A DNA stretch of 55,995 nt, from positions 1 through 55,995 of the forward strand of contig JAFUZX010000038.1 in NCBI GenBank assembly GCA_017476405.1, given 5' to 3'. Below are positions 16,635-26,533 of this stretch, piece after piece. Source of the DNA: Alphaproteobacteria bacterium. Lineage in GTDB: Bacteria > Pseudomonadota > Alphaproteobacteria > UBA3830. Position 1 is the first letter of the stretch, and every line of letters starts with the position of its first letter. The translations under genes and the position numbers were made by a program. Below the pieces are notes generated by a model. It saw only the letters and a program-made list of their open reading frames with translations, was not told the DNA's origin and made no database searches.

Positions 16635-17777
16635 ATGACAGAACAGTCGAAGCATCTTAGTAATATTGAACCTTGGCAAGATCCGAATGCTCGTCCCTAT
16701 GTAACAATTAATAATCTTACTAAAACTTTCGGCGGTCGTGTTGCTGTAAATAATGTATCGTTATCGATATATCGTGGAGAATTATTTTCTTTGCTTGGAC
16801 GCTCCGGTTGCGGTAAATCAACTTTGTTGAGAATGTTAGCTGGATTTGAATCTCCTACTTCCGGAAAAATTTTCATTGATGGTATAGATATGACTGATAC
16901 ACCGCCATATAAGCGTCCTGTAAGTATGGTATTTCAATCTTATGCTCTATTTCCACATATGACAGTTGAACAAAATGTAGCTTTTGGACTGATTCAGGAA
17001 GGTATGAAAAAATCAGAAATCAGAGATAGAGTCAGCGCCTATCTTGAACTGGTTCAGCTCAGTGGATATGAAAAACGCAAACCGGATCAGCTTTCAGGTG
17101 GTGAACGTCAGCGTGTAGCATTAGCTCGAAGCCTTATAAAACATCCGAAATTAGTCTTGCTGGATGAGCCATTAGCCGCATTAGATAAGAAATTGAGAGA
17201 GCGAACTCAGTTGGAGCTTGTGAATATTCAAGAAAAAGTTGGCGTTACATTTATAATGGTTTCGCATGATCAAGAAGAAGCTATGACAATGTCAACACGA
17301 ATAGGATTAATGCGAGAAGGACGAATTCTGCAAGTTGGTGGTCCAACCGAAATATACGAATATCCAAATTCGAAATATGTCGCCAATTTTATTGGTTCCG
17401 TAAATTTGTTTGATGGAATTATCGTTGAAGAACAATCAGACCATGTTATTGTAAAATCAACATCTATGGAAAAAAATCTACTTGTAACACACTCTGCCTC
17501 AGTTCCTGTTGGTGCACAAATAAGCGTTGCTATCCGTCCTGAAAAAGTTGTGTTGACTACTGTTCCCCCAAAAGGCGATTATAACTGGACAAATGGAATT
17601 GTAAAAGATATCGCATATCTGGGGGATGTTTCTATATATCATGTATTGTTAGCTTCAGGAATGACTGTTTTAGCAACCGTTGCCAATCTTGTTCGAGCTG
17701 CGGAGCGTCCAATACAATGGGAAGATGAAGTATTTCTTTATTGGAAACCTGAAAATGGTATAGTATTAGCAATTTAG
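16635..17777 (+). CDS. ABC transporter ATP-binding protein, spermidine/putrescine (PotA/PotG) type
   Basis: 380 residues. Walker A GRSGCGKST (about 55-63), Q-loop FQSYALFPHMTVEQNV, signature LSGGERQRVALARSL, Walker B LVLLDEPLAALD, and the H-loop SHDQEEAM are all intact. The C-terminal TOBE-like region (SVPVGAQISVAIRPEKVVL) is that of PotA/PotG, MalK-class ATPases that energise import of polyamines. The permease (PotB/PotC) and binding-protein (PotD) genes are not adjacent, so their partners must lie elsewhere in the genome or are lost. It is followed 24 nt later by radA. The class is certain; the substrate is inferred. Confidence 0.9.
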   Translation: MTEQSKHLSNIEPWQDPNARPYVTINNLTKTFGGRVAVNNVSLSIYRGELFSLLGRSGCGKSTLLRMLAGFESPTSGKIFIDGIDMTDTPPYKRPVSMVFQSYALFPHMTVEQNVAFGLIQEGMKKSEIRDRVSAYLELVQLSGYEKRKPDQLSGGERQRVALARSLIKHPKLVLLDEPLAALDKKLRERTQLELVNIQEKVGVTFIMVSHDQEEAMTMSTRIGLMREGRILQVGGPTEIYEYPNSKYVANFIGSVNLFDGIIVEEQSDHVIVKSTSMEKNLLVTHSASVPVGAQISVAIRPEKVVLTTVPPKGDYNWTNGIVKDIAYLGDVSIYHVLLASGMTVLATVANLVRAAERPIQWEDEVFLYWKPENGIVLAI

Positions 17778-17801
17778 AATTAATAATTTGAGAGATAAAC
17801 A

Positions 17802-19181
17802 GTGGCGAAGCCTGAAAGATTTTTTTATTGTACGGAATGTGGCGCAAAATATCCGAAATGGCTTGGGAAATGCGAAGACTGTGGACAGTGGAATACTATT
17901 GTTGAAGATATCAGAAATAGCATAAGTCATAGTACGTATGGAGGATATCGCAGTGGATCAACCACAACCGCAACAGTAGAATTCAATGATTTAATATGCT
18001 CAAGTGAAAAAGTTGATCGTATACTTACTGATATTCCAGAATTTGACCGAGTTCTCGGAGGTGGAGCGGTTCCTGGATCGGTGGTATTAATTGGCGGAGA
18101 TCCAGGAATCGGAAAATCCACTCTATTGCTACAAGTACTTGCTTCTCTCTCTCAAAATAATAATTGTGTTTATATATCCGGTGAAGAATCGGCTGAACAA
18201 ATTTGTTTGAGAGCATCCAGAATAGGTGTAAATAGCTCAAGTGTAAAATTGGCATGTGAAACTAATATTGATGCCATAATAAATTCTTTATCAAAAGTGG
18301 ATTTTTTAGTTATAGATTCGATTCAGACATTACAAAGTCAATCTGTAGATTCTATTCCTGGTACTGTTACACAAGTTCGTACAGTTGCATATGAATTGAT
18401 TAATTTTGCGAAAACAACAGGTACTACTGTATTTTTAATAGGTCATGTCACAAAAGAAGGAGCAATCGCAGGCCCGAAAATTTTAGAGCATATGGTAGAT
18501 ACAGTTTTGTATTTTGAAGGAGAACGTGGAAATTCTTATAGAATTCTAAGAGCTGTAAAAAACCGTTATGGTCCATGTGATGAACTCGGCATTTTTGAAA
18601 TGCGAGGACAGGGATTATTTAGCGTTTCAAATCCTTCAGTATTATTTTTGCGACAAAGAGATAATGATGTTCCGGGAGCAACAGTTTTTTCCGGCATTGA
18701 AGGAACAAGACCGCTTTTAGCGGAAGTTCAGGCGTTAGTTTCAAAAAGTTACTTTACTGCAGCTCGAAGAACTGTCGTTGGCTGGGATCTTAATCGTTTA
18801 TTTACAATCTTGGCCGTTATAGAAACAAAATGCAAAATTTCTTTTTCTGATCGTGATGTGTACTTAAATATCGCAGGTGGTTTGAAAGTTTCAGAGCCGG
18901 CATGTGATCTTGCTGTCGCTGCTTGTTTGCTTTCAGCACGAAGCGGATGCGCTATAAGTAACGATACTTGTGTTTTCGGGGAAATCGGCTTAACTGGAGA
19001 AATTCGCTCAGTAGCAAGATGTTCAGAACGAGTTAAAGAAGCACAAAAACTTGGTTTTAAAAATATAATTCTTCCTGCCTCAAATAAATTTGCGGATGAT
19101 TCACATTCAGCAAATATAATGTCTGTAAAAAATTTGTTTGATGTTATAGAAATTCTAGGAATGAGTCGCCATCATGACTGA
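17802..19181 (+). CDS. radA: DNA repair protein RadA/Sms
   Basis: 459 residues, standard length, starting with GTG at 17802 after GAGAG. A zinc finger of four Cys (10, 13, 24, 27) is followed by a RecA-like ATPase with Walker A GGDPGIGKST (about 98-107), Walker B FLVIDSIQT, the RadA motif KNRYG (KNRFG in most homologues, so Phe to Tyr), and a C-terminal Lon-like domain (GLKVSEPACDLAVAACLLSA, GEIGLTGEIRSV) without the protease serine. RadA is a hexameric helicase that extends recombination intermediates. Its last bases overlap the start of cvpA by 8 nt. Confidence 0.97.
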   Translation: MAKPERFFYCTECGAKYPKWLGKCEDCGQWNTIVEDIRNSISHSTYGGYRSGSTTTATVEFNDLICSSEKVDRILTDIPEFDRVLGGGAVPGSVVLIGGDPGIGKSTLLLQVLASLSQNNNCVYISGEESAEQICLRASRIGVNSSSVKLACETNIDAIINSLSKVDFLVIDSIQTLQSQSVDSIPGTVTQVRTVAYELINFAKTTGTTVFLIGHVTKEGAIAGPKILEHMVDTVLYFEGERGNSYRILRAVKNRYGPCDELGIFEMRGQGLFSVSNPSVLFLRQRDNDVPGATVFSGIEGTRPLLAEVQALVSKSYFTAARRTVVGWDLNRLFTILAVIETKCKISFSDRDVYLNIAGGLKVSEPACDLAVAACLLSARSGCAISNDTCVFGEIGLTGEIRSVARCSERVKEAQKLGFKNIILPASNKFADDSHSANIMSVKNLFDVIEILGMSRHHD

Positions 19182-19917
19182 AAGTCAGCCATTCTTTAAT
19201 TTGCTGGATTACACGTATATATTCATAATGCTTGCGTCAACACTTTTTGGGCTGGCTAACGGTTTTACACGTACGCTTCTAAGTCTTTTTGCTTGGGTTG
19301 GCAGTGCATTTATATCTACTGAATTCAGTCCATATGTTTACGAATTTTTGAAAGATAATTTCCAGGAACCAATGGCCGGAAAAGTTATTGCTTCCAGCAG
19401 TACATATGTAATCAGCTTGATAATTCTTATGGTTATATCCTTTCTTGTTGCTGATTTTGTAAAAAATTCAATATTATCGAGTTTGGATAGATCTTTAGGA
19501 TTATTATTCGGATTGGTTCGTGGAATTTGCATTCCTGTTGGTTTGATTTCTATACTTTTGCTTTTAAATGTACCGAAAGATAAATTTTTTATTGTAGAAA
19601 ATTCTAAAATTTCCTGTCTAATATATGATAGTTTGTCTTCATTTACTCCATACATTAACGTTTCAAATTTGAACATACGAAAAATGCTTAATATAGAAGA
19701 AAAAGAAAATATACAAAATGCTGTACTAAAGCAATTCTACGAACAAAAACTAAATCCGAAAAAAACTGGGCAAGAAATGTCTAAAGCCAAAAATGAATCA
19801 GCTAAAAATACGGCAAAGATTTCAAACTTTAAAATCAATTCTCCTCAGCATAACTCTTTAGGATTAAAAGTGACCTCGCATAAGCGTAATTCAAAAAAAT
19901 ATAATACAAAAAAATAA
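19174..19917 (+). CDS. cvpA: CvpA family membrane protein
   Basis: 247 residues with four membrane segments in the first ~150 (FIMLASTLFGLANGFTRTL, GSAFISTEFSP region, STYVISLIILMVISFLVADF, LLFGLVRGICIPVGLISILLLL). This fits the CvpA/colicin V production family, inner-membrane proteins of unclear mechanism needed for colicin V export and envelope homeostasis. The motif FGLVRGICIP is characteristic. The last ~90 residues are a Lys/Asn-rich hydrophilic tail not typical for the family. The gene overlaps radA by 8 nt and ends at a terminator shared with clpP. Confidence 0.83.
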   Translation: MTESQPFFNLLDYTYIFIMLASTLFGLANGFTRTLLSLFAWVGSAFISTEFSPYVYEFLKDNFQEPMAGKVIASSSTYVISLIILMVISFLVADFVKNSILSSLDRSLGLLFGLVRGICIPVGLISILLLLNVPKDKFFIVENSKISCLIYDSLSSFTPYINVSNLNIRKMLNIEEKENIQNAVLKQFYEQKLNPKKTGQEMSKAKNESAKNTAKISNFKINSPQHNSLGLKVTSHKRNSKKYNTKK

Positions 19918-19918
19918 C

Positions 19919-19950
19919 AAAGAGGAATTCTTAAAGAACCCCTCTTTTGA
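19919..19950. terminator. Bidirectional Rho-independent terminator between cvpA and clpP
   Basis: AAAGAGG (19919-19925) pairs with CCTCTTT (19941-19947); inner bases TTCTT and AAGAA extend the stem. A-run upstream and T-run downstream allow it to act for both convergent genes. Confidence 0.7.
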
Positions 19951-19973
19951 CATCATTACATTCCTATGTTCTT

Positions 19974-20603
19974 TTACTTATCAACAGTTGGACGTTGGGA
20001 AATAATTTCATCAATTAAACCGAATTTTTTAGCTTCTTCAGGTGTCATGAAATTATCACGCTCCATCGCTTTTTCAATTTCAGCGATAGGCTGGCCCGTA
20101 TGTTTATGATATATTCCGTTTAAACGAGCTCGTAATTCCAAAATTTCTTTAGCGTGAATTGCTATATCACTAGCTTGCCCTTGAAAACCTCCCGATGGTT
20201 GGTGAATCATAACTCGAGAATTCGGTAAAGAGAAACGCTTACCTTTTGCGCCAGCAGTAAGAAGCAATGAGCCCATTGATGCTGCCTGCCCCATACAAAG
20301 CGTCGTAACCTCCGGGGTAATATATTGCATGGTGTCATATATAGACATTCCCGAAGTAACTATACCTCCCGGAGAGTTTATATATAGATATATATCTTTT
20401 TTAGTATTTTCAGACTCAAGAAAAAGCAATTGAGCGCATATCAAACTGGCAGAAACATCATTCACCTCTCCTGTCAGAAATATAATTCGTTCTTTTAACA
20501 AACGAGAATATATATCGAAAGAACGCTCGCCACGAGATGTTTGTTCTATAACCATAGGAACAAGCGTATTGACGATATAATCAGATCCGCCATCCATTTT
20601 CAT
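19974..20603 (-). CDS. clpP: ATP-dependent Clp protease proteolytic subunit
   Basis: 209 residues, normal for ClpP. Catalytic Ser109 lies in GQAASMGS, His134 in VMIHQPSGG, and the Asp is near 185 in GLIDEI. The oxyanion/glycine-rich loop INSPGG is intact. It forms the tetradecameric chamber that degrades proteins unfolded by ClpX or ClpA. The start ATG has AAGGAG 6 nt upstream. It lies 74 nt downstream of tig on the same strand, the common tig-clpP order; clpX and lon, usual next neighbours, are absent, since the convergent cvpA follows. Confidence 0.97.
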   Translation of the reverse strand: MKMDGGSDYIVNTLVPMVIEQTSRGERSFDIYSRLLKERIIFLTGEVNDVSASLICAQLLFLESENTKKDIYLYINSPGGIVTSGMSIYDTMQYITPEVTTLCMGQAASMGSLLLTAGAKGKRFSLPNSRVMIHQPSGGFQGQASDIAIHAKEILELRARLNGIYHKHTGQPIAEIEKAMERDNFMTPEEAKKFGLIDEIISQRPTVDK

Positions 20604-20677
20604 AATTGCTCCTTTCTTTACTTCACTACAAAAAATATAAACAACAAGTATGTATGAAAATTAAAAAAACAGCTTTT

Positions 20678-22189
20678 TTATTTAGCTTCTTTCTTATTTT
20701 TCTTTACTGTTTTTTTCGGTTCAGCTTCTTCTTTTCCAGCTTTAGCGCCTTTTACCACTTTCTCAGCTTTTGATTTCGTAGTCTTCTTTTCTGCTTTTTC
20801 TGCGACATTTTCCGTTTCTTTCTTCTCAACTTTTTTCTTCTTTTTTGAATCATGAGAAGCTTCATTATTATTTTCTTTAAAGAAATCAAATGTCTCTTCA
20901 TCAAGTTCTATAAGTTGTTTTACAGAGCATTTCTTCTCTTTTATTTTTATAATTCCAAAGAGAAAATTTACGACTTTTTCTTCCAGAATTGGCCCGACTA
21001 CCGCATTTAAAGCCGCACCACGAGAATACATATCCCATATTGCTTTTTCATGTCCCGGATACATTGTAGCAATATTCCTGATACTTGCACTAATTTCTTC
21101 CTTAGAGACTGTTATTTTATGTTTTTTTGCGATTTCAGCAACCACAAATCCCAAACGCACACGACTTTCCGCTATTTTTACGCATTCTGCCTCAGCTTCC
21201 GGCGTCATTTCATGCCCAAGTTTTTTCGCTTCTATCGTTAACTGCCGTTTTACTTCGCCTAACTCAACATCAAGCATATTTTTTGGAATAGAGAAGTCAT
21301 ATAAATCAGCCATTTTCTCTAAAAGATCACGCTTCATTATACCTTTTGACATTTGATCATAATGCGAAATAGCTCTTGTTTCAGCCCATGCATGTAATTT
21401 GGAAAAATCTTCATATCCTAAACTTTTTGCAAAAGTATCATCTAATTCAAATTCAGTAGCTTTAGCTATCTTTTTTATTGTAGCGGAATAATCTAATTTT
21501 TTCCCAGCAAGATTCTTATCTTTCAAATCTTTCGGATAATTTACTGAAAATTCAACAACATCCCCTACTTTTTTATCTATAAGCGGCTTCCAAAAAGCGT
21601 CCATTACATTCGGATCACCAATTATAATATCAATATTATTGGCTATATCATTTTTGCGATTTTTCATTTTTATTTTCGCAAGTAAATCCACAGATACTTT
21701 ATGGCCTTCTTTAGCTTTTGTCTTTGCCGGTTCATCGACCCAATTCTTGTTATTTTTTCTGATCTCATCAAAGATACTATTAATCTCTGTTTTTGTTATT
21801 TCTGCAACATGTTTCGTTAATTCCACCGAAGATAAATCTTTAACATCAACAGCCGGCATGGTTTCAAATGTTAGCGAAAATTCTATTCCGTTACTATCAT
21901 CTTTTAAAATTTTCGTAGCAAAATCGAATGAAACAGAAAGTTTTTCGTCGTTTATAATTTTTCGAGATATTTCCGCAATCAAATTCTTTACAGAATCGGC
22001 TCTCATTGTCACACCATACATACGACGTATAACATCTACCGGAACTTTACCGGGACGAAAACCTGACATGCGAGTTTGCGCAGCTCTTTCCTTTAATTTT
22101 TCAACAAAGGCATTTTCAACTTCATCAGGCGATACAAACACTGTATAACTTCTTTTAAGTCCATCTATCGTGCTATTAAGAATTTTCAT
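20678..22189 (-). CDS. tig: Trigger factor, ribosome-associated chaperone
   Basis: 503 residues from the ATG at 22189, chosen because AAGGAG (22200-22195) is 5 nt upstream; a GTG at 22195 lies inside that site. The N-terminal ribosome-binding domain has the signature GFRPGKVP (about 43-50). A FKBP-like prolyl isomerase domain follows (EGHKVSVDLLAKI to YSATIKKIAK, about 165-245), then the helical C-terminal chaperone domain. The last ~65 residues are an added Lys/Glu/Ala-rich tail (KKKKKVEKKETENVAEKAEK region), longer than in most homologues. Such tails occur in other AT-rich alphaproteobacteria. It is probably transcribed with clpP and perhaps with the tRNA-Leu upstream. Confidence 0.96.
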   Translation of the reverse strand: MKILNSTIDGLKRSYTVFVSPDEVENAFVEKLKERAAQTRMSGFRPGKVPVDVIRRMYGVTMRADSVKNLIAEISRKIINDEKLSVSFDFATKILKDDSNGIEFSLTFETMPAVDVKDLSSVELTKHVAEITKTEINSIFDEIRKNNKNWVDEPAKTKAKEGHKVSVDLLAKIKMKNRKNDIANNIDIIIGDPNVMDAFWKPLIDKKVGDVVEFSVNYPKDLKDKNLAGKKLDYSATIKKIAKATEFELDDTFAKSLGYEDFSKLHAWAETRAISHYDQMSKGIMKRDLLEKMADLYDFSIPKNMLDVELGEVKRQLTIEAKKLGHEMTPEAEAECVKIAESRVRLGFVVAEIAKKHKITVSKEEISASIRNIATMYPGHEKAIWDMYSRGAALNAVVGPILEEKVVNFLFGIIKIKEKKCSVKQLIELDEETFDFFKENNNEASHDSKKKKKVEKKETENVAEKAEKKTTKSKAEKVVKGAKAGKEEAEPKKTVKKNKKEAK

Positions 22190-22242
22190 ATTCACTCCTT
22201 ACAAAAAAATCAACGTATGATATTTATTCCATAAAATCTAAC

Positions 22243-22327
22243 TGGTGCGGGTGAAGGGACTCGAACCCCCACGGCGTGAACCACCAGAACCTAAATCTGA
22301 CGTGTCTACCAATTCCACCACACCCGC
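22243..22327 (-). tRNA. tRNA-Leu (anticodon UAG)
   Basis: Read on the minus strand the sequence folds as a class II tRNA: acceptor GCGGGTG (22327-22321) pairs with CACCCGC (22253-22247), followed by discriminator A and an encoded CCA (22245-22243). The D loop has AATTGGTAGAC; the anticodon arm is CAGA-TTTAGGT-TCTG with TAG in the centre. A long variable arm is followed by TTCGAGT. The 85-nt length fits Leu. It lies 53 bp upstream of the tig start on the same strand. Confidence 0.96.
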
Positions 22328-22483
22328 TTACAACCTCTCAGCATCATTCATATATTTTACTATTTTAACTACGCATATGATGCTTTTATGTTTTCTAATG
22401 ACTGTTATATCATTTATTGGGTTAACAAAAAACTATTTTTTAGTATGTTAAAAGCATTTAAATCAGAAGTATTCTGTTAACTA

Positions 22484-23803
22484 TTATTTATCGGTACAAA
22501 TTACGGTTCTTATCGGACATTCAACAAATAGCTTTTTTATGGTATTTTTGTACAAATCTGTGCTAACTTCAGCAAAAGGCAGATATATTTTTTCTATTTT
22601 TTCATCAATATCAGATATATTATAAAAGCCATTTTCAGCAACTTTTATCATATATTCTTGAATATCTTTCAATTCATCAAAATTAATATTTTTTTGATAC
22701 TCCGCAATTTTTTCATTAAAATATTTCATATAGGTATTCAGATTTTTTTTATCGATATAAATAAATAAGAAAACAGTGTTTGAGTATGATCTTTCAATAA
22801 ATTCAGCATGAATTTTATGGGCTATATTTAACTTAATCAATCCTTTTGAAAAATCAGAATAATTATCATCAAATAACGCCTTAATTATTATACGCACCGC
22901 GGCTTTTCCCACATCAGAAAGTTGATCAATCCTGATTCCATGCGCAATTCCTATTACATCACGCATATTTTCTTTTCTGATTATTTCAGGTGATGCTATT
23001 TTAGCAGATGAAATATTATCATTATAATTGTATTCTGGAATTGTCAGAGCTGAATTACTTTTTCCATCAGGTACATTTTCAAATATTATATTCAGATAAT
23101 TTCTTATATCATATTTTGAAATATCTCCAACGAAAAAAGCTTTCAAATTTTTACATGTTAATTTTTGTTTGATGAAATTTTCTATATCTTTTTTTGATAT
23201 TTCAGATATAGTTTGTGATGTACCAGACGGGTTCATGCCGTACGAGCATGAGCCATAAAGTAGCTCAAATAATTTTTGTCGCATTAACTGTGTTGGATAC
23301 GTTGTCTCAGGATTAACAACAGCGGGAATGGATTCTTTTGCGGTTTCTACATCACCATCGGAAAAAGATGGATTAACAAAAGTATTATTGAAAAAATGAA
23401 ATACTTGTTCCGCATTATCTTTTTTTACAAAAAACGAAATCTTAAAATCATCTTCATATGAATTAACTTCAAAATCTCTCACCCCCATTTCAATTATTTT
23501 ATCGAAAGTTTCTTCTTTAGATAATCCATTTATTTTTTTAAATAAAAGTGCTGAAACAAGATTTGATATTCCATGCGCATTTAGATCGTTATTTAATACT
23601 CCGGCGTTTTTGAATACAAATTTTACATATATCATATCTCGATTTTTTAATGGCAAGACATATACTTCAGAAGCACGATTGTTAATTACATTTTCAAAAT
23701 GTACATGAGAATCGGATCCTTCTTTTTTGAAAAAAAACAACATTAGCATTAAAAGCATTATTAATATAATGACTATTCCTGTTTTTGTTTGGTTCTTTTC
23801 CAT
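22484..23803 (-). CDS. M16-peptidase-like exported/anchored protein, no zinc motif (fourth gene)
   Basis: 439 residues. An N-terminal membrane segment (IVIILIMLLMLMLFFF) anchors it, with the rest in the periplasm. The fold is that of the M16 (pitrilysin/insulinase) half: VYVLPLKNRDMIYVKFVFKNAG, then HGISNLVSALLFKK at the place of the HxxEH zinc helix, where no His or Glu remains, and later GTSQTISEISKKDIENFIKQKL and LKAFFVGDIS. In paired M16 systems an inactive partner helps close the chamber around the substrate. It is the last gene of a four-gene operon, 2 nt after its neighbour. Confidence 0.75.
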   Translation of the reverse strand: MEKNQTKTGIVIILIMLLMLMLFFFKKEGSDSHVHFENVINNRASEVYVLPLKNRDMIYVKFVFKNAGVLNNDLNAHGISNLVSALLFKKINGLSKEETFDKIIEMGVRDFEVNSYEDDFKISFFVKKDNAEQVFHFFNNTFVNPSFSDGDVETAKESIPAVVNPETTYPTQLMRQKLFELLYGSCSYGMNPSGTSQTISEISKKDIENFIKQKLTCKNLKAFFVGDISKYDIRNYLNIIFENVPDGKSNSALTIPEYNYNDNISSAKIASPEIIRKENMRDVIGIAHGIRIDQLSDVGKAAVRIIIKALFDDNYSDFSKGLIKLNIAHKIHAEFIERSYSNTVFLFIYIDKKNLNTYMKYFNEKIAEYQKNINFDELKDIQEYMIKVAENGFYNISDIDEKIEKIYLPFAEVSTDLYKNTIKKLFVECPIRTVICTDK

Positions 23804-23805
23804 TA

Positions 23806-25149
23806 TTATTTATCCGATCTGTATTTTGTGTTTATTTCAAATTTAGATTGTTCACACATGATTTTATGCGCAAAATTTTTAATTCTTTCCGGAGATGATT
23901 TTCTAATTATTTCAGATAAAGGTGTTTCTATGTTTATTTTACTGAAATATTTTTCTATTATTTGCTCATTTATTTTAACCATATCATATTTATAGACATT
24001 TTCAGAAATTTTTTCCCTATCAGCGATTTCCGATATCGTTTTTTCATCTATTGCGACTGAAGATATTTTTTCAACAAAAAGATTATACAATTTTTTTATT
24101 TCTTGTTGTGATACATCTTTTTTCGGATAAAGCGATACATTGATTATATCAGAATTAGAGCATCTGATGAAAAAATCTCCATAACAATACGATAATTTTT
24201 GATAAACCATTTGGAATTGTTTAAATAATTCATATTCCAGTATTCGCATAAATGCGGGGGCTGTCTTTCTATCTTCTTCTTCAGAAACGGTATATACATA
24301 TGTTATTGAATTTTGCTCATGTTCATTTTCTAAGTTAATAAATTTATCCTTATTGTTTGTTAAAGAATTTTTCTGTGGGACATTAATTACATCTGAGAAA
24401 TGATTTTTATTTTCAATGTTATTTTTTAAAAACGTTATAAATTTTTCATTAGCGAAATTTTCAAAATTCCCAGATATAATTATTAATTTTATATTATTTT
24501 TGAAATTGTTATTAAAATATGTCTTTACATCTTCAACGGTTATTGTTTTTAGTATCCCTTCATTAAATATAATTTGCGGATGTGTTAATGCAAAAATATT
24601 ATCTGATACAGAATTATATCTGTTATAGCTAATTAATTTCTTTTGCAGAATGATTTTCCTCTTACATAATTCCAAAGTTTGATTATCTAACGAAAAACTT
24701 TCTGTTTCCTTTTTTACTAAATCAAAAAAATTACTCAAATATTTAGGATGCATACGAGCGTTAATTGCTGTATATGCGCTGGTACAAATTGTATTATATT
24801 CTATCCCGATTTGCTGAAATTGCTTATGTAATTTTCTATTAACAAAATTTTCGACTATTATTTCAATAATTCCGTTTTTGTTAATGGAAGAATCTACTTT
24901 TCCAACTTTATATACGACACTTACCACTGCTGTAGGAATAGGTAAATGGGGTTCTGAATGTACAACAATATAAGGTTCTGTAAGATAATTATTATTTTCC
25001 TTTTGATTATTGGCAGAATAATTCATTTCTTCATTAATAATCGTATAATTTTTTTTAATAACTTCGGAATTTTCGTCAGCAAAAATATATTGATGAATAC
25101 ATAAAATTATGATCGTTGTTATAGCGATTTTGATTTTATTCATTTGCAT
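23806..25149 (-). CDS. M16-peptidase-like exported protein, no zinc motif (third gene)
   Basis: 447 residues from the ATG at 25149 (a second ATG at 25143 is equally possible); both lie inside the end of the preceding gene, overlapping it by 8-14 nt. A signal peptide (KIAITTIIILCIHQYIFA) is followed by M16-like order: TAVVSVVYKVGKVDSSINKN, then GIIEIIVENFVNR in place of HxxEH, and ITVEDVKTYFNNNFKNNIKLIIISG. It shows no catalytic residues. The protein is very Asn/Ile/Lys-rich and more diverged than the first two members. Family membership is inferred from the strand/helix pattern and operon position, so it is less certain than for the others. Confidence 0.65.
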   Translation of the reverse strand: MQMNKIKIAITTIIILCIHQYIFADENSEVIKKNYTIINEEMNYSANNQKENNNYLTEPYIVVHSEPHLPIPTAVVSVVYKVGKVDSSINKNGIIEIIVENFVNRKLHKQFQQIGIEYNTICTSAYTAINARMHPKYLSNFFDLVKKETESFSLDNQTLELCKRKIILQKKLISYNRYNSVSDNIFALTHPQIIFNEGILKTITVEDVKTYFNNNFKNNIKLIIISGNFENFANEKFITFLKNNIENKNHFSDVINVPQKNSLTNNKDKFINLENEHEQNSITYVYTVSEEEDRKTAPAFMRILEYELFKQFQMVYQKLSYCYGDFFIRCSNSDIINVSLYPKKDVSQQEIKKLYNLFVEKISSVAIDEKTISEIADREKISENVYKYDMVKINEQIIEKYFSKINIETPLSEIIRKSSPERIKNFAHKIMCEQSKFEINTKYRSDK

Positions 25150-26533
25150 TTCCGCCCATAATAATGAAAGGTATTTCATTTTCATTTAGATTATTTTTGC
25201 AAAACATATTTACTTCACTAAGCGTTACATTATCTATTCCGTTTAAAAAATCTGACAATGCATTTAATCCTAATCCTTTCAACATAGCTGAAAAACAAAA
25301 TCCACTCAAATTATCTGAATTTCGCAAACCTATTACAGTTGATCCTTTTAGTAATTTTTTTGCGAATTGTAATTCCGTTTCAGTAATCCCTTTTTCACGA
25401 AAATCACGAATAATATCTTTAAGTGCGGAAATCGCTTGATCAACTTTTTTATTATCAGTTTGCAAAATCCCTATTATATAATCAGAATGGTCATAATTAA
25501 TTGTAGAGATACTGCCACTGTATATATATCCTTTGCCTCTTAAAATACCGAGTAATCTTCCTTTAAAAACAGAACCTTCTCCGAAAATAGTTGTAAAAAT
25601 TCGAGCTGCGAATCTGTCTTTTGATTTTATTTTCACTCCTTTTAATGCAAAAATAATTGAACTTCCGGAACCTTTTACAAAATATTTTTTTTGAAACTTT
25701 GTTATTGCCGGTTGAATATCTTCAACAGAATTTTCTGAAATTTTTCCGTCATTTACATTTTCGAAAATTTTATCAATTAGACTTTTCGCTTTTTCTTCAG
25801 AAATGTTTCCGAATATACATCCTTCTGCGTTATTAGCTATAATAAAATTTTTTCGATATTGTTGTAAATCATCTACATTCAATTTTATGAAATTTTCCGC
25901 AGATCCGAATAATCCACTAGCATAACTATGAGATTTAAATAATAAAGAAGGAATAATTGTATATATCGCTACTAAATTTCGATTTATGCTGTAATCTTGT
26001 AAAATCGCAATCACTGATTCTTGCGAGATCTTCACTTTTTCTTTTTCAAATTTCGGATCACAAATAGCAGCATTTAACAAACTTACCCCTTTATCTATTG
26101 TCAGAAGTGGAGCTGTTAAATGAAATCGGACTCTATCTATACCAGCAGCACAAAAAATATTAATCATTTCTGTAGATGTTTCTCTTTCAAATTGTGCTGA
26201 TGAATATTTTCCGCAACCTTTAAATACTGTCGAGCTATATAAATACGGAACGCCTGCTTTGGAGAGTTCTTGATAAGCAGCTCCTGAGTTATTAAACGCA
26301 ATTTTTATATGCACTAATTGAGAATTTGTATCTTGTGCGTAAATAAAACGGATGCCTCTATAACTTCTTAGCTCTTTTACTTCTTGTATATTTCTTGATT
26401 TTTTTTGAGCGGTCATATGATTTTTTGTATAAGCAGGCGGCGTATTTCTTTCATTAGCAAATGTAACATCAAAAAAAATCATAAATAACGTACAGATTAC
26501 TATATAATCACTTATTTTTTTAATCACTATCAT
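25136..26533 (-). CDS. M16-peptidase family exported protein, non-catalytic (second gene)
   Basis: 465 residues with a signal peptide (IVICTLFMIFFDVTFA). Clear M16 features are: GIRFIYAQDTNSQLVHIKIAFNNSGAAYQ, then AGVPYLYSSTVFKGCGKYSS at the zinc-helix position, lacking His and Glu, and in the second half IFGEGSVFKGRLLGILRGKGYIYSGS, equivalent to the substrate-binding R/Y region of the partner subunit. This matches the inactive beta-type subunit often encoded after a catalytic M16 protein. It overlaps the first gene by 14 nt and the third by about 14 nt, so the operon is tightly coupled. Confidence 0.8.
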   Translation of the reverse strand: MIVIKKISDYIVICTLFMIFFDVTFANERNTPPAYTKNHMTAQKKSRNIQEVKELRSYRGIRFIYAQDTNSQLVHIKIAFNNSGAAYQELSKAGVPYLYSSTVFKGCGKYSSAQFERETSTEMINIFCAAGIDRVRFHLTAPLLTIDKGVSLLNAAICDPKFEKEKVKISQESVIAILQDYSINRNLVAIYTIIPSLLFKSHSYASGLFGSAENFIKLNVDDLQQYRKNFIIANNAEGCIFGNISEEKAKSLIDKIFENVNDGKISENSVEDIQPAITKFQKKYFVKGSGSSIIFALKGVKIKSKDRFAARIFTTIFGEGSVFKGRLLGILRGKGYIYSGSISTINYDHSDYIIGILQTDNKKVDQAISALKDIIRDFREKGITETELQFAKKLLKGSTVIGLRNSDNLSGFCFSAMLKGLGLNALSDFLNGIDNVTLSEVNMFCKNNLNENEIPFIIMGGNANE

